Origin: Ricinus communis | Lineage: Eukaryota > Streptophyta > Magnoliopsida > Malpighiales > Euphorbiaceae | Direction: 5' to 3' | DNA: 64,000 nucleotides | Assembly (NCBI RefSeq): GCF_019578655.1 | Contig: NC_063258.1 | Location: 29,144,802-29,208,801 of the forward strand | In this document: positions 11,852 through 24,343 of the stretch, piece after piece | Layout: each line of letters opens with the position of its first letter | Numbering within the stretch: position 1 is the stretch's first letter | The notes under the pieces: model-generated | The model's input: the letters and a program-made list of their open reading frames with translations, nothing else | Databases searched by the model: none | What the model was told of the DNA's origin: nothing | Position numbers and translations under genes: made by a program

Positions 11852-14800
11852 TTAGAAATACTCCTTGTGGAACTCAAACCGTGTGGATGTCTTGTGACTC
11901 AACTCTTGACATAATTTCTTCAGCTCCTTTGCCAACACCGGCATTCCGCAGTAGAATACCCCTGCAAGTTGCATAAATTTCCGTATTGTTAAAATTTCTT
12001 GGTTGGTTGATGTGTAGTATGCTAATAATTAGTGCATGCAAGTAGTCTTTGACTATTTGTTCATTTAGTTTAGTCTTTACCTACTGTAGCAAGTGGATGC
12101 TTTATAGATATTTTAGAGAATACTTCTTTCCAATTTGGCCTTGCAAAATGTGTCCTAACCTGCACGAGAGCAACTTAATTAAAACAATACCCCAGATGCA
12201 GTAATCCTGCTGTATAAAAAGGTGAAGCTTTTCCAATTTTTGTCCTTGTTGGAAAGCTGCTATATGGTTCTGTCAGTTCTCAGCATTAGTTAATTTTAGC
12301 CCAGTAAAAACTAGAGATCATACTCGAGTGCCAGAAAGGATGTCAACACCATGTTTGGCATGGTTTAGAGCTTGGACCATGGTGATCAAAGTTGATCTTG
12401 CATCACCTTCTTCATAAACGCTAGTAAGGTAGTTGTGCAACTCAATTTGACCCTGTTGCATGGTTTGCAAAGCAAGAGAGAAGAAAAACAATCAGTTCTC
12501 ACTTTGTGGGAGCATATCTTCAAAAATGACAATGAAACTTGATTGAAATTCTTATGCTTTACCTTATGATCCATCTCCGCGACTTCATCCATGACTCCCT
12601 TAAACCATTCAAATGATCCTGGTTCTCTTGTAACCCAGTAGAAATGAGCATTTGTAGTCCTTTGTGTTCTCTTTTTGCTCCCAGCTGATGTCATGCTTGA
12701 AGATGCATAACTGTTTGTGCTGTCATCTGATCTACTGGTTTCAGTGTTTGAGTCCTGTAGGCCATTTAACACATGGAGGATAAGTTGCATGCGGATGGTT
12801 GTGAACAATTTAGAAGTTCAAAACATTTTAGAGTACTACTTGTACCGTTTGATAATCTGCAGCTCGTGTGTTGTTCAAAAGATCTCTAAGGATGCTTATG
12901 AAAGGGGTAGCTCCAATTCCTAGTCCCACGAGGAGTAGGACATCATAATTTTGGTAATCTTGCGCAGGAGCACCATATGGACCATCAACATATAGTTTCG
13001 GTTGGCTGTATTAGAATGCAAATGGACTTCAATATTTTCATAGATTATTTGAATGCAAATCTAAGGTGGTAGGGTTCTTTAGAATGTAATTACCCTCTTT
13101 GATCCACATCTCCAACTTGACCAAAAATGGCTCGGCCAATAACAGACGATGAATCATTTACCTCAGTGAAAACTCTCTTCAACTCATGTGTCCAGTCTCC
13201 CACTATCCGAATGTGAACACTGAGGGACTCATCACCTGGTGCCGAAGTTATAGAAAATGGGTGCCTGCATAGGATCAACCGTTACTAATGTGCTTAAGAG
13301 CTTCAGAATTTTGTCATTATGAGTGCATGATATGAATATACTGAAGGGCCCTTGAGGAGAAGCTGAAACTCTGCAAGAATGCAACGCACCATTCAAACGA
13401 GGAAATTGCCGGACATTGTAGAAATATGTACTGCCCACTTTTGTACTTAAATCCTTGTGGCTTAGACATGGTTAAGCAAAAGACGTTTCCTGGTAGAACA
13501 GATACCTTTAAAGATCAAGTAGCTCATGTTAGACTGGCATTCTTGGAAGTAAATGAATCATCCAGCAAATTTAAATCAAACGTGCACTTCAATTAAGAGC
13601 CAATAATTGTATTTACCTTCAGTATTTTTACTGAATAATGTTCTGATCTACATGTTCGCACGCTCCGTTCTGCTACATAGAGTAACAAGGGAGCAGATAT
13701 ATACAGCCATGTCTGAAATATTGGAAATACACTCAATTTTAGACCTATTTATTTTTTATCCAAATCCATGATAGGATGTGCATTCAAAGTTTCTTACATT
13801 TTTCTGACTCCACTTGTGAGCCAAGTATAAGAAGGTCCCATGAGCAAGCAGCAAAACATAGACAAGACCAAGAAGATGATGAGAGTACCAAAATGCATTG
13901 AAACCTGTCAATCTGTTGAGTGGTGCAGGTAATTTTACTACATTCCTTCTGAACTGGCGTGTTGCTAATGTGAAGGCTATGGCCATTAGTAGCACCATCG
14001 AAATCCCAGTAATACCTTCAACGCCTGTGATTAGATCATGATATGTAGGCTTTTTGTTATGGAAATCAGATGCTATCAAGGCAAATTCATCTGGGGACGA
14101 GTTTACTAGACGGGGAAAGTCGCAAAGCAAATGATTTCCAGCGTGAAGGAACACCCCAATGGCTATTGCACATGCAATTATCTGCAAAAACGAGGTCAAG
14201 AATTTGCAATATTTAGTATGTTCCGCCTGATACTGGCACCATTCGCATATTTGGCTAGCTATAAAATATAATGTAGTATGATACAAGTTGGTGTAGTAAT
14301 CGAGTACGGATTGCTTCTACCTTGTGGAAATTAATGTTGTCATCAAAGGGAATGAAGGATCTTGCTCTAGTGGAACGAAGCCAAGTCAGGGTGTTTCGAC
14401 AAACAGGTAAAAGAATTAGAGCCATATTGAGCTTGAGAGTCTCTGCAGCACCCTTTGCAATACACAAGCAATAGCCCATGGCCTGAAATGCTGCTCTATT
14501 CCTGTACTGGTAAAATTTCCAAGCGAATAGGCAAGTCATTGCCATCATCCACAGCATTAAAATGAAACCTCTCTGCCAGTTCTCTAGAATTAGACACCTT
14601 AATTTAAAGCTTAGCCTACGCACGACATTCTGGGGTCTGAATGAACTGATGTTCTGATTCCAGCCCACACTTGTTGTGCTTAGTGGTCTGCTGTAGTTCA
14701 TATATGTGTCTCTTTGTAGGAGAAGAGTTTCTAACTGCCATAACTGCAACATGGACAATTACACAACTTTAGATATTTCAAGCAATCAAAATTCTTCTGG

Positions 14801-16595
14801 AAATATAACTGAGGCAGTAGCTTAATAATCAACAATCAATTGTATGCTTTACAATGCACCGAATAAGAAGTTTCTGCCTCATGTTAGATGTGAATATTCA
14901 AGAAACTGCTTATATACCACGAAAGAAGTTTGGACAAACCGACTATATTGTCTGCAGACATGACCCCAACAGCAGGGGAAAAAAGAAAAGGAAATCCCTT
15001 TTCTCAAAAAAAAAGAAAAAAGGAAAAGGAACACTTGTAAATATTATAAATATATTTGGACTGGCAATCTAGAATCCATTTCCAGCCCATCTGAATTTCT
15101 GACACTAACGAAATATAAGATGGGCTTGTACCTCAATATATCCAAAACTTTCTGGATCTAATTCTTCCATGATCAGTGACGCATATTCTTCAGCTTGTTC
15201 TTTGAGCTTTGACAATTTATTTGCAGAAGCGCTGAGCATTATAAGCTGTGATTTCCAAAATCAAAATATGGATAATAAATTAATAATAAAACAGTAAACT
15301 CATATGCTTTTCAATTAGGGAAATATGAACAGATAAAATATATATATAACGTGCTGTAAAATTATTGGTCCATTATTAAAAATTATAATATAGACTTGAG
15401 GAATAAAAAAAAACAATATATTAAACTATATCATTGATCTCAATTTGATTAAAGAAATATGATTAAAATAAAATTACCTCCTGCACTTCATCCCTTGTAA
15501 TTCTTCCATCTCCATTGCTATCAACCCTGACAATCAGCAGAAAAAGGTTCGTTAGAAAATTTAATTATTTGCTTAGATAATCTGCTAAATCAATGAAAAT
15601 AACTTTCCGAGTTTGAAGTGGGCCAAAAGCCCAAGACTGATCACCAACTAGCGTCATCGACCGTTGATCAATTTAATTACCATTTTCGAAGGATCAAAGG
15701 TTTAGACTTACATGTCAAAGAAAATTTGAAGGCGCGCGTCAAAGCTCTGGTCTGTAATCTGTAGCCAAAACTCATAAAGCTCCTCTTTCGTTATCTTTGA
15801 TATCCGACGTCGTTTCCTCCTCGCTAATGCATCAAATATACATACTGCAAATTCCTTCGAATTCACCATTCCTGTATTATTATATTATATATACAAATTA
15901 TCCACAACTGATTATTCCTTCAAGAAAAGAAAAAGTTAAAATTCCAAAAAAGGAAAATAAAAACGGTTACCTATACATTCACCAAAATCTTCTCTAGCAA
16001 GCAAACCATCAATAGCAAGCGAGTTAAACCTTAACTCAACTCGTCTCCACAACTCATTAGCATCAGAATCTCCTGTCGTTTTATTAATAAACCTTAATCC
16101 TTTAAGCGCTTGTTGAGCTCCTGATCTCGTCCGTTGAAGTTTCGCTCTGATTCTCCTCGCATCTCGATCCGTTATCGATCTCTCTATATTCTCCGATGAA
16201 CTTGTTCTCGATGATCTCGACCTTAACCACCCGAACGTCCGTCGTATTCTCGACGTCGCCGATAAACTCCTTTCCAAAATCCCTCCGCCACTACCACCAG
16301 CAGCACCGTGGCCAGGATCAGATGTCACTGATGAGGTAGGCTTGTCATTAGGTTTGACACTGCAAACAAAAATGGAGTCATTATCCAACTCTAGCGTAAC
16401 TTCAACTAAGCCGTCGTTTTGCTCGCTGTTTCTTCTCAGGTCGTTGAGAAATATCGGTAACATTGCACCGCCGAGTTCGCAGTCGTCAAAGCTGAGTGCA
16501 CCGGAATCGTCATGATCATCTGGTAAATCCAATGTACGGCTGTAATTCGATAGTCTGGAGCTGCTTCCACCAAACGACGACTGTGATCTCATCAC
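11852..16595 (-). CDS. RBOHE: Respiratory burst oxidase homologue, RBOHE type (NADPH oxidase)
   Basis: Fourteen exons: 16595-15971, 15871-15712, 15526-15478, 15245-15132, 14743-14321, 14181-13798, 13712-13617, 13505-13390, 13264-13094, 13005-12846, 12754-12563, 12452-12324, 12159-12081 and 11961-11852. They keep frame through GT-AG junctions and give 935 residues, near the 952 of Arabidopsis RBOHE. The N-terminus has the RBOHE-like [17 protein letters not shown] canonical EF-hand loop ([12 protein letters not shown], about 264-275) is followed by a degenerate one. Multiple membrane spans follow, with heme-region histidines (VFLHAGNHL). HPFSITSAP binds FAD; GPYGAP and LGIGATPF bind NADPH. The C-terminus ends in FHKEYF. 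The enzyme makes extracellular superoxide at the plasma membrane under Ca2+ control. In Arabidopsis RBOHE acts in tapetal cell death. The first two codons are both ATG, so the start may be 16592. Confidence 0.95.
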
Positions 16596-19500
16596 TATTG
16601 CCGGGTGAGTTTTAAATTTAGTTTTTTTTTTCTTTTTCTCTTGTAGAAGCTGTTGCTGTTCTTCACATGTGCTTAGGAACTAAAACAAGACAAATACCTC
16701 TCAACTGATCTCTACAACACGAATTCAACGCTTTTTTGCGCTTTGAGATGAAGAGAGAGAGAGGGGTGTAGTAGTAGTTGAGATTTTCCTTGCTCAGTTA
16801 ATTAATAATTAAGTACCTGCATTTTTTCCAAATCCTTAGTAAAATACACTAAATTACAGACAAAACAAATTGTAAATCATACAGCAGGAAGCAAAGAGAT
16901 TTATACGTGTGTGTGTGTTTTTTTCACTCAGTGATCATTTTAACATGATAGCTGAATTATATGTAAGTAGAGAGTTTTCAGGAGCTTGGTATTGGCTATT
17001 TTGTCAACAGAAACAACGGCACTGATTGCGCCACGTAATCTCTGAGAGTTCTTTTCTGTTGGAATAGTTTAGAGTTGGGAGTTTGGAAGAAGAATAATTA
17101 AACAAAAACAAAGAGTTGGTTTGTTGTTTATTTGTTTTTAAGCATAATTAAATCGTATAGAAAAATCATATATTAACATGAGGTCAAAAACTGTAAGATA
17201 TGTAATACGACCTAGAGATATTTGGTGGCCGTATCTCACTTATGATTTGAGGTTAATTTTAATTTTTTTAATTAGGGTTGCGTGGACATTTCTTAATTAA
17301 TTACGTCACTTGCTTGTTGTCTTAATTACAAAGTTGGTAATAGGGGATTGATTTGCTATGTAATGTACCAGAATTTGACTGTATGATAAAGAAAAGATAA
17401 AAGTCGAACTCTGTTTATGCTTTTATAGCATTGCTAGAAAGTGACCTGCGAAAAGAATTAAACACTAAAATCCACGTTAATTTTTCCCCTTCATTACATA
17501 GGCTGCGCGTCCATACATCATTGGGCTAATGAAGAAATATTTAATAAAATTAACGACTTATTCAGTCGTGCTACTTTCTTTTATCTTCACCTATTATATC
17601 AATCTTTCTTTGTTGGTACAACCGAAGGTAATTAGGATTGGTAAAACTGTGGGAGAGTTGAACGTTAATTAATTTACCATTGACTTCTTGAATAATATAT
17701 AGATTTTCATTTTCCAGAAAAAAGATAATTAATTTCAACTCTTAGATTAATTAAATGATTAGGAAGCACAAAGAATTTAGCAAGCTACTAAGGTAATTTA
17801 TCATCAACAAAACATGTTTCGCAATTTAGTTATGCAACTCCCATGCTGAATTTTCTTTAAATAAATCTGAAATCTAAAATCAAGGGTTGTTCGGATAAGC
17901 TTAATTAGTACTCAAAGTTCTTAGCACATTTCCCATACTCATTCTGTATATTTAGGAATTATAGTTTAAGATACTAACTGTATAAAAATTGAGCTCAAAT
18001 AATAGACTAAATAACAAATTCAATAATAATTACAACCATCCTGATTATATTATAGTATGTTATATATACATACATAAAAACTAATGCTGTAAATTTCTAA
18101 TTTTTTTTAAAAAATATTAAATTTTGAATTACTAATTTATACGGGCATATATTTCTTTATGCCAGCTAAATCTAACGCCGAATACTGGTTTCTAAAGCTT
18201 AAAGTATATGTTTGGAGCTAAGTTTGGTGTCAAAAACCACACAGCTGTGCATATAACAGGAAGAGCACTAAATAATATATATATATGTATATGTTATCCA
18301 TATCTATTCTATATATGTTCATGTCTCCCACTCCTGCCGCCCTATGAATCAAAGTACCAACTTCTTCATAAAGGAATTTAATCATGTAGCTGCTGTTTAA
18401 CTAATAGGTGTTGTGTGTTTCTACGCGTATATATCCCTCTTCAAATCATTTGACATAGTTTAAATAGAAACAGCACATAATACAGTTGCACTTAAGTTCA
18501 GCAACAATTCTGATCTATGATTTATATGTTTAAGGCATAATCAAGCTTTTTTAGCCTCCTGAAACATTAATGTGAAAAAACTAATATAAAAAAAATTATC
18601 AAGTTCGTTATTGATGGATATATATTTTCTTTTTGACAAAGTTGATATTAGATATTGAAACACCAATAAGATTTCTATTATTTAATTAATTATTTCTTCA
18701 TAGTATCTCTGTCTAAATACCCTAATTCATTCTTTTTGGTACATGTGACTTCTATTTTAGATCATTTAACAACTGTATATGCAGTCTTTCACATCTTAAT
18801 ACAATTTTATTTCTATAAGTATCGGATTTCAGACTTCATACTTCATATTCATATGCATGACTTGATAAAAGTTAGAATAAAAAATATATATTATTTTTTC
18901 TTTTTAACCAAAAGAGACAGGTCAAAGCAAAGAACTCAAGCTTATTATTGTGCGCGTCTAAATAACAAGAACAAGAATTAAAACAAAACAAAAAAGAGAA
19001 GGGGGTCTAGCTTAGAATTCGTAAGTAGATTTAGAAGTCTAAATTTGTAATTTAATGGAAAAACATACCACCATTGGGTAGTGATGATGGTGTAAAAATA
19101 GGAAGTGCAACTCCACAGTACTTATGCCACCTTTTCCTGCGTGTATGTGTGAATTTTCTTGTGCTAAAGCTCAAAAACAGATAGCAATTAAGTAAAAGGA
19201 ACACAAAATTGTGGTCGGCATGGTTTAGGCTGAAGCTATGAATTGAATAGTTTGAATTTGTAGTACATTTTGCATGCAAGAAAACGATAGATGTAGTACA
19301 CATGATATAGTTTCTTCTAGAAGGCCTCTATCTGCTTGCACTTGTAGCTAGTACACATGCACTAAATTCTTGTCTATATTTGTACTGTCATTGCCACAAA
19401 ATTGCTACATTGCATCCTATTGGGTCTTTGATTCTTGAACTCTCGTCCTCTTAAGTAAAATAGAAGGATGCGGTTTAATTTATTAGGATCACTTGCATCA

Positions 19501-22500
19501 AGTCAAAATTAGAGGTTTGGAATAACATAATTTATCATATTCAACATATACATATGAGAGGATTATAATTGATAATTCTTAATTATATCAAAGAATTTAT
19601 GTGAATAAATAATAAAGGTAGGACAGACTGCCATGCATTTAAGCAATTGCGTTCCGTCTTTGCTTCATCATTTTTAGAGTTCCAGGCATTTCGAGTGTTG
19701 TATTGCATGAAGGGTATTCTGGTCTTCCAAGCGGTTGACTTCGCCATTGGAGAGAAGTCATGATATGTGGTTTTTTAGTTATTGGGTGGCAGGGTGTGGT
19801 TGATTGGAGCTTAGACATGCTTGTAATTCAATGTGCAATGCATATTTGAAACATTCGTATAGAAGTTATTATTTAATTTGAAAAGTGATTCATTCTACAT
19901 AATTGCAATAGAAGTGTGCATTTCTTGCTATCAAGTTCAAGTTTAAGCAGTAAGGTCCTTTTCGATTCAAACACTAAAAGTTATTTGATTGCCATCAACC
20001 TATAGGCATAGGTATAATCTGAAGGCCCAAACTTTCTCGATGGAAAAAAAGGAATCCCGGTATGTATAAGCTATTCCATGGGATAGGCTTCCTTTTATTT
20101 AATTTGGGTTGACAAGATGGCCTTTTAGTATAACTTGCATAAATTTTGAAAAGTGCATCATGAAGCTAGAAACTGAGAGTGATTGATTCACGGAAAGATA
20201 AACTAGAACTAATTATCTTCGAGCAACACATAGTTTATACTCTAGCAGTTGAGATGTTAGAGTCATATTATCTTTTTACTAGAATTGATATACAAACTAC
20301 TTATCATATATATATATATATATATATATTTGGTCTCCGTCCACTAAAATTATACATATATATAGTGATTGAGATGCACAAGTCTACATAACTTGTTCAA
20401 GGAAACACTCAAACGCTTACATATGTTTCAAAAATTAACAATCAACATTACTATGATTCTCTAGAATACTAGCTTAGAGTCCTCAATGCGTGGTCATTTA
20501 AATATGCTCCGGCCATTAACAGTGTTGATTCTATGCATCTTTGGGTGAACAATAATTTAGTCATGGAATGTACTCTTGTTGTAATTAAGCTTATATTAAA
20601 AATTACCGATGAATATATAGTTTGTTTTTTATGCTTTCGCTTTTTCCATTTCAAGACCTGTAATTTATTCTAATGTACTAATACCGTGCTTCTTTTATTT
20701 CAACATTTTAATACTAAGCCAACTAGATTTAATAACCTTCTATGGTATTAAGGATTTGATATGAATTTTCAAAATGATTAGTTTATACGTGATTTAGTAT
20801 CTAATTAAGCATTTGTACTCAGTATAACAGAAGAATATATTTTTTAAAATTTTTAATTAAGTTAAAAAAAATTAAAAGAAAATTGATATTCTTTCAAGTC
20901 CAAAATGCATAATAGATGCATATTTATTGAGAAAATCATTTTATTAATGTTTAAAATTATATCACTGCCAAAAGAAGAGCAATTTGTTGTCAATTTAAAT
21001 GAAAAAAATATGAAACCACAATTTTATTTTACTTTTTGAAGATTATTTGGTAGCTCTATAAGTCAATAAATAAAGGAATAACGTTTAGGGTTTTGCTTTT
21101 CGATTTGTCGTTTGAGTAGTATTATGGTGATTGTTCTTTTTTCCATATTTTTGGGCCAAATTGTGTATCAATCGAAGTTAATCTTTTGTTCTTCTTTTAT
21201 TCCGGGATGAGATTAAGAGCACATTCCACATCAACTTGGTGATGCATTTATTTCTTGTGGCTGCTTGTTCAGTAATCAACCTCAAACACCTAAAGAAAAT
21301 AATTGATTTAACATATAATTCCTTTTTTTTTTCTCCAGCTTGGAAATTGTTTATTAGTATAAATCCGCCTTAATTTGTTGATTAGATTAGAATGTGACAC
21401 TAGGTAGTGCCTTGAGTTTGGTTGGGGGATGTCTGCTGCTTCTTCTTTCATCTCCTTGTATTTTTTTATTTGCGATTCTGAGTCGTTTTGTCTCAGTTTA
21501 TGCTGTCAAAAGATGCAACGCTGATTGTTGAAAAATAAAATTAAAGATGTAAGGCTGCTGAGGTGCATTTGGTAGGTAGCTCCAACCTAACACAGCCGAC
21601 TCATGATGTAAGATGGTTAAATAAATTTATAGCAATTTCATGAGCAAAACAATTATAATCATAACATATGTATATTTATTTGGAACCTAACTTCCCTCTA
21701 GCGTAAGTATTATAGTCATCACTTATGCAAAAACAATAAATAAATAAAATGGTGTACCCGAGTTGAGAAACAGTGTTGAAAAGAAGGAAAGTTATTTATT
21801 TAAGCAAAATCATAGTTTAAATTGACGTTTTGTTTATTAAGTACTCAAAGGTCAAAAGAGAAATAAATACTATATATCTCTAGACTAGTACAAACGAAAA
21901 CAAGTAGCATTTTCAAAGGAACTGTGAAGAAGTTGCTTGTGGGTGATAAGAAATAAAGTTGAGATAGAGTTTTCCTATAAAGAAGTGTTTGGAGGTAATA
22001 GAAATTTGAGTATTTGTCTTTCTATGGAACCTACCAACTTTCCCCAATGACTTTGAGCGTCATTTGAAAGCCACAGCTGACTGATACTTGTCGTTTTATA
22101 TTGAAACAGTCTTTGGAATTTCTAGATACAGCTCCAAACTTCAACCAACTCTTCATAGCTTTCCCTAAAGACTCGGTAAGTTTTAAACAATTACAACTTT
22201 CTTCCCCTCTAAATATTTTACCTTGAATTTGCTATGATTGATGCTTTTGATGTCCCGTTTCGAACATCCAATATAATCCCGACGCCTTTTTTCTTCCAAA
22301 ATTTCATGGCAATAATTCTCATCTACCAAAATTTAAAATTTAAATATCATCATCAGTACTATATACCCTTATAGATATAATGAAGCTAGAGTTTTTTATT
22401 AAAAAAGAAAATATCTAAACTACATTGTACTGTGATGTAAATTTCCAACAGAACGATGAGGTCCAGGACAAATCTAAATTTATTTTTTATTTTGAGTTTA

Positions 22501-24343
22501 TAACATAATTATTCTACAGGAATTAGTCCCTTTGTTCATGAGATCTTAATTTTTTATGGATAAATATCCTTGTGATCAATATGAAGTGAGTTCGCAAATG
22601 ATCCATTCTCGATGCCAAAAGTTCCAGGATCAAATCTTATTTTTTCAGATAGGTAAAAATTCATTTCCTTTTTCCCCCTTCCACTACCACTAACAACTAA
22701 CTAGTTGCAACTTGCAACTCCTATAGTAACACATTAACCACATAACATCCTCCAAAAAATACATGAAATGAGTTCATGAAAAATAATGAAGTCGTACTTC
22801 AAGTTCACAAATGATAAAAGCCCATATATTTATACTATCATATCATATAACATGGAAATTATACCTAATATTAAAACGCATTATTCCCTTACAGATTAAA
22901 AAAAAAAGGTCTTCATCAAAGTGGGCAATTCTATATTAATTTCTATTTATAATGGAACTAATAATATAAATTTCCACAAGACAAGAAGGGATTTGCCAAT
23001 TTACAGAAGAGTAAATTCGAATCCATTCCTTATCATGGGTTTATAATATAATTACTCTGTATAGCCCCCGCGGGGCTTTGTTGCTTGCAGATTTTACACT
23101 TAATTTTTGACAACAAATTTCCTCGGGACGAATATGAAGTAAATGGTAAATAATGAAGTTGTACTTCGAATTCTGGAAGGAATGAAATGCATGCATGTGT
23201 ACTACATATAGCACGGAAGTTGTACCAAAGTATTAAAAACGCATGGTTTCTTAAGCAGCAATTTGTGCATTTAGGTAGAACCAATAAATCAACCGCAAGT
23301 AGAAAGATGACAGCAGTGAATTCACATCGGGACACTTGTTGGCCAACACCAAAATCCTGAGTCGCTAAAAGTGATGATGACATAATCGTGAACAAAAAGT
23401 CCACCGAAATGAGTCGAGTCATCCAGGCACTTGATCAAGTTCTTCAAAATCAAGCAACTTACATGAGTTCCACAGAAGCCTGTCGTCCATTTCTTTCTAT
23501 GCTTAAGCTCAAATTTGCCAGAGCATTAAGCAATCAATTGAATGGCTAAAGCACAAATGAACAACCCAGAGAATCACTCAAGCTCTACCAACCATAAACA
23601 AAGACTACGTGGAGCAACATAAACCAGAAACCACATGCTTTCAATTAATAGAATCAGGAGTCTAGTACGAAAATCTTAGTCAATCAGCTACATCTAGTAT
23701 ATCCAGACGAAGACACTATTACCGTGTGCAAAGACCAATTTTAAATGGCAAAAGATGTGCCGAGTCTGTCACCATTGAAATTGGATCAAGAATCATCTAT
23801 AATTTGTATTAGCTAAGCAAAAGCTTTCACTAGATGATCTGTAGGAGGAATACAGAATTTAGGTGCTGCATGCAAAAAGTATGGCATTCAGACATGCAAG
23901 ATGGCTGAAGTGAGCAACAGCGACAGCTTTTTTTTCTAGTTAAATATACACGCAGTCATAGCACAATGACTTACTGCATAATACTTGATGCATGTAAAGA
24001 AATGACAGGTAAGCAAATTAGATAAACAAGCACTTGTTCGCCCAAGGTAAAGAGCTTATGATAGAAATGTAGAATTATTCAGATCATCAGTAGTGTAATA
24101 AATAAGAAATTCCCTTTTGACATTTTGCTGGTGTCAAACCCATTTTCCCCTCACCATGATGTGGTTATAAAATTGGTACCATAAAAAAAATTATTAACTG
24201 AAATATGTGCGTAATAATCAATAGCGAAAACAATAACATTAGGATCGAAAATGTGTATTGGTTGAATACAATATGGTAGCTACAAAATTGGCATGCCTGC
24301 ATCCTTTACACTCAGCGTACATTTTACCAGGGTCGCGCCATGT
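16596..24343. other. 7.7-kb AT-rich region without recognised genes
   Basis: The first few hundred bases are the leader and promoter of the RBOHE-like gene and include a GA-rich run near 16,750. The rest has only short open frames without domains or consistent splice context. A perfect GC hairpin core (CCCCGCGGGG) lies near 23,065 in otherwise AT-rich DNA. The 23,430-24,340 part is less AT-rich and could be the 3' flank of the ferredoxin gene or a non-coding transcript, but nothing decisive is visible. Confidence 0.45.
20306..20329. repeat. TA dinucleotide microsatellite
   Basis: An uninterrupted run of alternating A and T of about 24 bp lies in intergenic DNA. Comparable shorter runs occur near 9795 and 18,280. 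Confidence 0.9.

Noticed and set aside
23055..23085. GC hairpin as a terminator or organelle-DNA insertion
   Set aside because: An isolated 10-bp palindrome; no plastid or mitochondrial gene sequence was recognised around it.
23033..23422. 129-codon minus-strand frame
   Set aside because: Hydrophobic, irregular composition, no recognisable family and no neighbouring exons.
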